A stretch of 7,997 bases of DNA from Betaproteobacteria bacterium. GTDB taxonomy: Bacteria > Pseudomonadota > Gammaproteobacteria > Burkholderiales > SG8-41. The DNA lies in contig JAQGNC010000262.1 of the NCBI GenBank assembly GCA_028292065.1, forward strand, positions 1-7,997, given 5' to 3'. Every line of letters starts with the position of its first letter. The first letter of the stretch is position 1. Positions 1-4,155 of the stretch are shown here, piece after piece. A model generated the notes under the pieces. That model was not told where the DNA came from, did no database searches, and saw only the letters and a list, made by a program, of their open reading frames with translations. Position numbers and translations under genes: made by a program.

Positions 1-2
1 CT

Positions 3-554
3 TCACGCATCGAAGAGCTGCATTTCGCGGCGGGGACGCCGTACGAGACTGTGGTCAAGCGGGCGCTGCAAAAACCCGAGCAGGCGATGAAACCGGAAGT
101 CGCGCAGGCGTTGAAAAAAGCGGTGACCGACGTGGTCGAGCACGGCACTGCGAAGCGCGTGAAAGGCGCTTTCAAGCTGAGCGACAACACCGAGATCGTC
201 GTCGGCGGCAAGACCGGCACCGGAGACAACCGCATCGAAGTCTTCGGCGCCGGCGGGCACCTGTTGCGCTCCAAAGCGGTGAGCCGCACGGCGACGTTCG
301 TCTTCTTCATCGGTGACAAATGGTTCGGCGTGATCACCGCCTACGTGCCGGGCGCGACCGCGCAGAACTACAACTTCACGAGCGCGCTGCCGGTGCAGAT
401 ACTCAAGAACCTCGCGCCCGAGCTCAATCCTTACGTCGACCCGCTGAACTCGAAAAACTGCGGCACGCCCGACGCGACGCGGATCACGCAGACCAGCAGC
501 CGGCGCGCGTCGGCATCGGATGCACCTGCCGCCCCGGCCGCCGCGCCGAACTGA
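3..554 (+). CDS. Penicillin-binding protein, C-terminal end of the transpeptidase domain (5' truncated by window)
   Basis: This is the last 183 codons of a peptidoglycan transpeptidase, which cross-links stem peptides in the periplasm. The reading frame is open from base 3, so the true start lies outside the window; the internal ATG at 51 is not the start. Visible is the third active-site box, GGKTGTGDNR (KTGTG at 210-224), followed by RTATFVFFIGDKWFGVITAYVPG, the last beta strands of the transpeptidase fold, and FTSALPVQILKNLAP. The first two boxes (SxxK and SxN) would lie upstream. The GGKTGTGDNR form is typical, from memory, of long class A enzymes with an N-terminal glycosyltransferase 51 domain, but that domain cannot be seen, so class A is an inference. 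The last ~30 residues are a low-complexity Ala/Pro/Ser/Arg tail that is probably disordered. The gene is convergent with the MmgE/PrpD gene, and a palindromic repeat begins 7 bp after its stop codon. Confidence 0.9.
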   Translation, partial: SRIEELHFAAGTPYETVVKRALQKPEQAMKPEVAQALKKAVTDVVEHGTAKRVKGAFKLSDNTEIVVGGKTGTGDNRIEVFGAGGHLLRSKAVSRTATFVFFIGDKWFGVITAYVPGATAQNYNFTSALPVQILKNLAPELNPYVDPLNSKNCGTPDATRITQTSSRRASASDAPAAPAAAPN

Positions 555-561
555 GCTTTAT

Positions 562-657
562 TGTCATCGCGAGGCGCCGGCAGGCGCCGTGGCGAACTCG
601 TGGCGCACGTAACGTTCGTAACGAGATTGCTTCGTCGCGGCGCTCCTCGCAATGACA
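562..657. repeat. Dispersed palindromic repeat, family A copy 1 (complete, ~96 bp)
   Basis: The ends are imperfect inverted repeats: the left begins TGTCATCGCGAGGCGC, and the right, read on the other strand, begins TGTCATTGCGAGGAGCG. The right half also carries GACGAAGCAATC (read on the minus strand), the signature shared with the copies at 4102-4146 and 7242-7286. The left 48 bp (562-609) recur in inverted orientation at 4010-4058 with few differences. No coding capacity is evident. It looks like a REP/MITE-like non-autonomous repeat. It fills most of the gap between the convergent PBP and MmgE/PrpD genes and may help end transcription from either side (inference). Confidence 0.8.
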
Positions 658-666
658 GCGCTTCGA

Positions 667-733
667 GTAGCGCAGGCGCCTCGCTTGCAGCAATAGCTGA
701 AGAAAACCGCTGCAGGCGAGGCGCCTGCGCTAC
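667..733. repeat. Long hairpin, 24-bp arms, overlapping the MmgE/PrpD stop codon
   Basis: The left arm is 667-690 and the right arm 710-733; the two are reverse complements with one mismatch over 24 bp, around a 19-nt loop. The core is GCAGGCGCCTCGC and its complement. The stop codon of the minus-strand MmgE/PrpD gene (730-732) lies inside the right arm, so the hairpin starts within the last codons of that mRNA. There is no long T tract on either side, so it is not a classical intrinsic terminator. It could still act as a bidirectional terminator or 3' stabiliser. The core resembles widespread REP-like repeats. Confidence 0.75.
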
Positions 734-2127
734 AACGCCGGCAGGAAATCCCTCACGTCCTTCTCGTCGCGCAATCGCCACACCCGCGCGACGAGGCCTT
801 TCAGCTCGTCGTCGGTCGCCCCGCCGGCATACTGTGCGAGGCGCAGCGCCTTGTCTTCGAGCTCGCCGCGCGACAGGCCATTGTCGGGGTCGCCCCTGGG
901 CGAAGTGATGCGCTTCTCGATCGTGCGGCCATCGGTCGTCTCGACGGTCACGCGGCCCATCCAACGCCGCGGATAAGCGCGGTCGATCTCGGGGTCGAGG
1001 ACCATCTTCACCTTGTCGTGGAAAGCGCGCACGTCGCGATCCTGGAGCGAGGGCTCGGTGAAATCCGCGAGCCCCGCTCTCGCCTTCAGCGCGATCAGCG
1101 CGAGCACGAAACCCATCGAGAACTTCGACTGGTGGATCGACTGCGGATCGGTCACCGGGCCGAGCACGTCCAGCGCGCCCTGATGAACGTGCGCCGTGAC
1201 GCGTTTCACGTCGTCGGCACCGAGCCGGTTCTCCTGCATCAGCGCGAGCAGCGCATCCGCGGCCGGATGGGTGTGGCGGCACGACGCGTGGAACTTGAAC
1301 GACGTCTCGGCGAGCGCCCAGCGGCTGCCGAGCCCGTCGGTCAGCCAGCGCGCGTCGGCATCGCTCGACATGCCCGCGGCGAGGCCCTGCTTGCCTTCGA
1401 GGATCTGGCGCGCGCCGGTGAAACCGTCGCGTGCGAGGTACGCCGCCATCAACCCGTCGGCGGCGGCTTTGGCGGTGTGGAGCTGCTTCGAATCGGCGGC
1501 GTCGCGCAGGAACTCCCACAGCCCGGCGGCCATCGTTCCGGCGGACCCGAGGCAGTGCTGGGTCTGCTCCGCGTCGAGCTTCAGCACGTGAGCGACACCC
1601 GCCGCTGCGGCGAGCTTCCCGGCGGTTCCGGTGGTGTGGAAGATCTTGTAATGCGAGCGCCCGAGGAATTCGCCGACTCGAACGCCGCACTCGTAGCCCG
1701 CGACCGCGGCTGCGATGAACTGCCTGCCGGTGATGCCGGCGTGCTGGCCGGCGGCGAGCACCGCCGGAAACACGACCGTGCCCGGATGCAGAACGCTGCT
1801 GTTGTGCAGGTCGTCCTGCTCGACGACGTGCGACGAACCGCCGTTCACGAGCGCGGCGAAGAAAGGCGAGCTGCGCCGGCGCGAGGTCAGCATTTCGCTC
1901 GCCCCGGTGGAAGGGCCCATCAGCGCCGCGAAATGCTCGAGCGCGGCAGTCGGCCGCGCACTGCGGCCGGCGAGCGCGGACGCGAGCCAGTCGAGGAAGA
2001 GCTCCTCGGTGCGCGCGACCACAGGCTCGGGCAGTGCTTCGTAGCGTATCGACGCGATGAATTCGGACAGCTCGCGAGTGGGCTCGTCGCTGAGCGGCGG
2101 GATCTTGGCTTGAACCGAGGTTTGCAT
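730..2127 (-). CDS. MmgE/PrpD family protein (dehydratase/decarboxylase fold)
   Basis: This 465-residue cytoplasmic protein belongs to the family of 2-methylcitrate dehydratase (PrpD), MmgE and cis-aconitate decarboxylase. Family hallmarks in order are EQDDLHNSSVLHPGTVVFPA (about 103-122), YKIFHTTGTAG (160-170), SKQLHTAKAAADG (213-225) and SFKFHASCRHTHPAAD (276-291). By alignment from memory with mammalian cis-aconitate decarboxylase, the active-site His and Lys positions are kept as H114, H164, K214 and K278. The positions equivalent to its D93 and T97 appear as Glu103 and Leu107, which argues against that exact activity. The substrate cannot be assigned, and no propionate or itaconate genes are nearby. 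The start at 2127 is chosen for AGGAG 8 nt upstream; an in-frame ATG at 2157 has no such site. The gene stands alone: convergent with the PBP gene and divergent from the DUF72 gene. Confidence 0.92.
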   Translation of the reverse strand: MQTSVQAKIPPLSDEPTRELSEFIASIRYEALPEPVVARTEELFLDWLASALAGRSARPTAALEHFAALMGPSTGASEMLTSRRRSSPFFAALVNGGSSHVVEQDDLHNSSVLHPGTVVFPAVLAAGQHAGITGRQFIAAAVAGYECGVRVGEFLGRSHYKIFHTTGTAGKLAAAAGVAHVLKLDAEQTQHCLGSAGTMAAGLWEFLRDAADSKQLHTAKAAADGLMAAYLARDGFTGARQILEGKQGLAAGMSSDADARWLTDGLGSRWALAETSFKFHASCRHTHPAADALLALMQENRLGADDVKRVTAHVHQGALDVLGPVTDPQSIHQSKFSMGFVLALIALKARAGLADFTEPSLQDRDVRAFHDKVKMVLDPEIDRAYPRRWMGRVTVETTDGRTIEKRITSPRGDPDNGLSRGELEDKALRLAQYAGGATDDELKGLVARVWRLRDEKDVRDFLPAL

Positions 2128-2135
2128 GACAGGTG

Positions 2136-2140
2136 CTCCT
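2136..2140 (-). promoter_or_regulatory. Ribosome binding site of the MmgE/PrpD gene
   Basis: AGGAG on the minus strand lies 8 nt before the ATG at 2127-2125. It decides between this start and the in-frame ATG at 2157, which would add ten residues and lacks a Shine-Dalgarno match. Confidence 0.75.
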
Positions 2141-2155
2141 ATGCGTAACAGCGGC

Positions 2156-2161
2156 ATTTTA
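2156..2161 (-). promoter_or_regulatory. Possible -10 element for the MmgE/PrpD gene
   Basis: TAAAAT on the minus strand sits in the only AT-rich patch of this gap, about 30 bp before the chosen start. It would give a short leader of roughly 20 nt. No good -35 box is visible at 16-18 bp, so this is a weak call. Confidence 0.25.
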
Positions 2162-2182
2162 AACTACGGCTATACCAATCAT

Positions 2183-2396
2183 ACCCACCCCCACCCTCAC
2201 CCTCCCCCTGATGGGGAGGGAACTACAGGCGCAGCGCGCCTGCAAAGCTCTCCTTCCCGCTCAGGGGGAAGGTTGGGATGGGGGCCGGTCGGAAGGAAGG
2301 GAGGTTCAAGGAGGGAAACCTTGGTTTCCCTCCTTGGCGTTCACCGCCCGAGGTCCCGTAGGGACCTTCAGGGGGAGGGTTAGGGTGGGGGTGGTT
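2183..2396. repeat. 214-bp hairpin-rich MITE-like element with G-rich inverted ends
   Basis: The ends, 2183-2211 and 2368-2396, are inverted repeats matching at 27 of 29 positions (core CACCCTCCCCCTGA type). Between them lie further palindromes: 2200-2207 with 2213-2220 (8 bp), 2226-2232 with 2236-2242 (7 bp), 2252-2258 with 2266-2272 (7 bp), 2307-2320 with 2323-2336 (14 bp perfect, 2-nt loop) and 2351-2357 with 2361-2367 (7 bp). No gene is carried. The element fills nearly all of the gap between two divergent genes and ends 15 bp before the DUF72 start codon. Similar C/G-rich 'CCCTCCCCCTGA' repeats are scattered in many proteobacterial genomes (recollection, not a search). I see no clear target-site duplication. 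Confidence 0.8.
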
Positions 2397-2411
2397 GTGT
2401 TTGGGGATGTC

Positions 2412-3167
2412 ATGGTGACGCGCAAGAAAAAAACCTCTGACACCGTCCTCATCGGCACCGCCGGCTGGACCCTGCCGCGCGAGAGCGTCGCCGCTTTTCC
2501 GCCTGACGGGAGTCATCTCGAGCGCTACAGCCGGGTGCTGCGCGCGGTCGAGATCAACTCGACCTTCCACCGGCCGCACCGCTCGTCGACTTACGCCCGC
2601 TGGGCGCAAAGCGTCCCGGACGATTTCCGCTTCTGCCTCAAGGTGCCCAAGGCGATCACCCACACCGCGCGACTGCGCGACTGCGAACCCTTGTTCGATG
2701 CTTTTCTCGCCGAAGCCTCGCCGCTGGGATCGAAGCTCGACTGCCTGCTTTTCCAGCTCCCGCCGAGCTTCGCGTTTGACGCAGCCCTCGCGCGAAGCTT
2801 CTTCGGCTTCGTTCGCGAACGATATTCGCGGAGCATAGCCTGCGAGCCGCGCCACGCCAGCTGGTTCGAGGCCGAAACCGATCGTCTTCTCGCCGACCTG
2901 CGAATCGCGCGAGTCGCCGCCGATCCCGCGAAAGTGCCCGCCGCGGCGCAGCCCGGCGGCTGGGCGGGCCTGCGCTATTTTCGCTGGCACGGCTCTCCGC
3001 GAATGTATTACTCGAGCTACCCGGACGAGAGCCTGTCGGCACTCGCGCAAGCCATACGGACGGAGCAAGCCCCCGCCAGCGTCGTCTGGTGCATGTTCGA
3101 CAACACCGTGACCGGCGCGGCGATGGCGAATGCGCTTACGCTCCGGGCCCTGCTCGGCACGGCATGA
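2412..3167 (+). CDS. DUF72 domain (YecE-like) protein
   Basis: This 251-residue protein matches the DUF72 family, a TIM-barrel fold whose biochemical role is not established. Motifs in order are IGTAGW (14-19), AVEINSTFHRPHRSSTYARW (45-64), FCLKVPKAITH (74-84), CLLFQLPPSF (111-120), ACEPRHASW (143-151), YFRWHGSPRMYYSSY (189-203) and the C-terminal VVWCMFDNTVTGAAMANAL (224-242). There is no signal peptide or membrane segment, so it should be cytoplasmic. ATG 2412 is chosen because it lies just before the basic MVTRKKK leader and the first conserved strand. Its ribosome site is weak (GGGGA, 4 nt upstream), and GTG 2415 is a possible alternative with better spacing. The frame stays open back to 2211, but that extension would be translated repeat DNA. 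aqpZ follows on the same strand after 73 bp and could be co-transcribed. Confidence 0.92.
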   Translation: MVTRKKKTSDTVLIGTAGWTLPRESVAAFPPDGSHLERYSRVLRAVEINSTFHRPHRSSTYARWAQSVPDDFRFCLKVPKAITHTARLRDCEPLFDAFLAEASPLGSKLDCLLFQLPPSFAFDAALARSFFGFVRERYSRSIACEPRHASWFEAETDRLLADLRIARVAADPAKVPAAAQPGGWAGLRYFRWHGSPRMYYSSYPDESLSALAQAIRTEQAPASVVWCMFDNTVTGAAMANALTLRALLGTA

Positions 3168-3240
3168 CAAATGCTTAAGACCCGTCGAATTTGACGACCC
3201 GTGCGTATGCCCAGCGCGAGGCAACCTCTGAGGAGCCACT

Positions 3241-3990
3241 ATGGCCATGAAGCGTTATACGGCTGAATTCGTCGGGACATTCGTGCTGGTGTTCGCAAGC
3301 TGCGGCGCCGCGGTCATCGCGGGTGAAGTGATCGGCTTTCTCGGCGTCTCGCTCGCTTTCGGCCTGTCGCTGATGGCGATGGTCTATGCGATCGGCCCGA
3401 TCTCGGGGTGCCATGTGAACCCGGCCGTGACCCTCGGCATCATCCTCAGCAAGAAAATGGACGCGAAGTACGCGCCCGGCTACATGCTTGCCCAGGTGCT
3501 CGGCGCGATCGCTGCCGCCGCGGTGCTGATGGCGATCGTGCAAGGCGCGCCCGACGGATACGACGCGACCGTTGCGGGCTTCGCCGCCAACGGTTACGGC
3601 GAATACTCGCCGGGACGCTACAGCATGACGGCCGCGCTGATCACCGAGATCGTGCTCACTTTCATACTCGTATACACGGTGCTCGCCTCGACCGACATCC
3701 GCGCGCCCGTCGGTTTCGCGGGCGTCGCCATCGGTTTCGTGCTGACGGTCGTGCACCTCGTCGGCATCCCGATCACCAACACCTCGGTCAATCCCGCGCG
3801 CAGCATCGGCCCCGCGATCTTCGTCGGCGGCTGGGCGATGACGCAGCTCTGGCTCTTCATCGTGGCGCCGTTCATCGGGGCGGCCATCGCTGCTGCGGTT
3901 TATCGCGCGACCCACACCCCGGGTGAAGTGATTCCGGTGCGTGAAGCGGAGCAGTCGCTGAAGTCGGAGCAGGCAGAGAGATTGTCTTAA
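3241..3990 (+). CDS. aqpZ: Aquaporin Z, water channel of the MIP family
   Basis: This 249-residue inner-membrane protein has six transmembrane helices and two half-helices that carry the NPA boxes, HVNPAVT (NPA 60-62) and TSVNPARS (NPA 184-186). By alignment with E. coli AqpZ (F43, H174, T183, R189) the selectivity filter is F40, H172, T181 and R187, the narrow set of a water channel rather than a glycerol facilitator. Other AqpZ-like stretches are GFAANGYGEYSPG and IPITNTSVNPARS. AGGAG (3231-3235) lies 5 nt before the ATG and fixes the start. The polar C-terminal tail (about 224-249) makes the protein somewhat longer than the E. coli one. No glycerol genes are nearby, which fits a water channel. 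It is convergent with ppc, with repeats filling the gap. Confidence 0.96.
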   Translation: MAMKRYTAEFVGTFVLVFASCGAAVIAGEVIGFLGVSLAFGLSLMAMVYAIGPISGCHVNPAVTLGIILSKKMDAKYAPGYMLAQVLGAIAAAAVLMAIVQGAPDGYDATVAGFAANGYGEYSPGRYSMTAALITEIVLTFILVYTVLASTDIRAPVGFAGVAIGFVLTVVHLVGIPITNTSVNPARSIGPAIFVGGWAMTQLWLFIVAPFIGAAIAAAVYRATHTPGEVIPVREAEQSLKSEQAERLS

Positions 3991-4009
3991 AGCTCGACTC
4001 GCAAGCTGT

Positions 4010-4058
4010 CGTGCGCCACGAGATCGCCACGGCGCGCTATCGGCGCCTCGCGATGACA
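4010..4058. repeat. Dispersed repeat family A, inverted partial copy (left-half type)
   Basis: This 49-bp stretch is close to the reverse complement of 562-609, differing in a few central bases and a one-base indel; both share CGTGCGCCACGAG and CGGCGCCTCGCGATGACA. It lies 19 bp past the aqpZ stop codon. Together with 4102-4146 it nearly fills the aqpZ-ppc convergent gap (3991-4155). Confidence 0.75.
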
Positions 4059-4101
4059 GCCGAGGCGCCGCGCGGACCGGCGCGGACAAGCTCACCCGCG
4101 G

Positions 4102-4146
4102 GTCATTGCGAGGAGCGGTAGAGACGAAGCAATCGCGAGGCGCTCG
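4102..4146. repeat. Dispersed repeat family A, partial copy (right-half type)
   Basis: It begins GTCATTGCGAGGAGCGG and continues with GACGAAGCAATCGCGAGGCGCTCG. It matches 7243-7286 nearly base for base apart from a short variable centre (GTAGA versus CGC), and it matches the inverted right end of the copy at 562-657. It stops 9 bp from the ppc stop codon, so it would be in the ppc mRNA tail. Confidence 0.8.
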
Positions 4147-4155
4147 TAAACGCCT

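Noticed and set aside
562..733. Possible CRISPR-like or tRNA structure in the repeat-rich gap
   Set aside because: There are no regularly spaced direct repeats and no cloverleaf or CCA/T-arm sequence; the palindromes explain the structure.
431..1690. Minus-strand frame of 419 codons overlapping the PBP end and MmgE/PrpD
   Set aside because: It is an Arg-rich frame-shifted shadow that runs through the repeats and into the PBP gene; no motif or ribosome site supports it.
1018..2148. Long open frame on the plus strand opposite the MmgE/PrpD gene (376 codons)
   Set aside because: It is rich in Arg, Gly and Ala with no recognisable motif, and is the antisense shadow expected in GC-rich DNA; the minus-strand protein has full family motifs.
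2211..2411. N-terminal extension of the DUF72 protein (67 codons)
   Set aside because: It lies wholly in the hairpin element and has no family similarity; the conserved domain begins at IGTAGW soon after ATG 2412.
3185..3198. Short imperfect palindrome CGTCGAATTTGACG between the DUF72 gene and aqpZ
   Set aside because: Seven-base half-sites with one mismatch are too little to claim an operator, and no promoter boxes could be paired with it.
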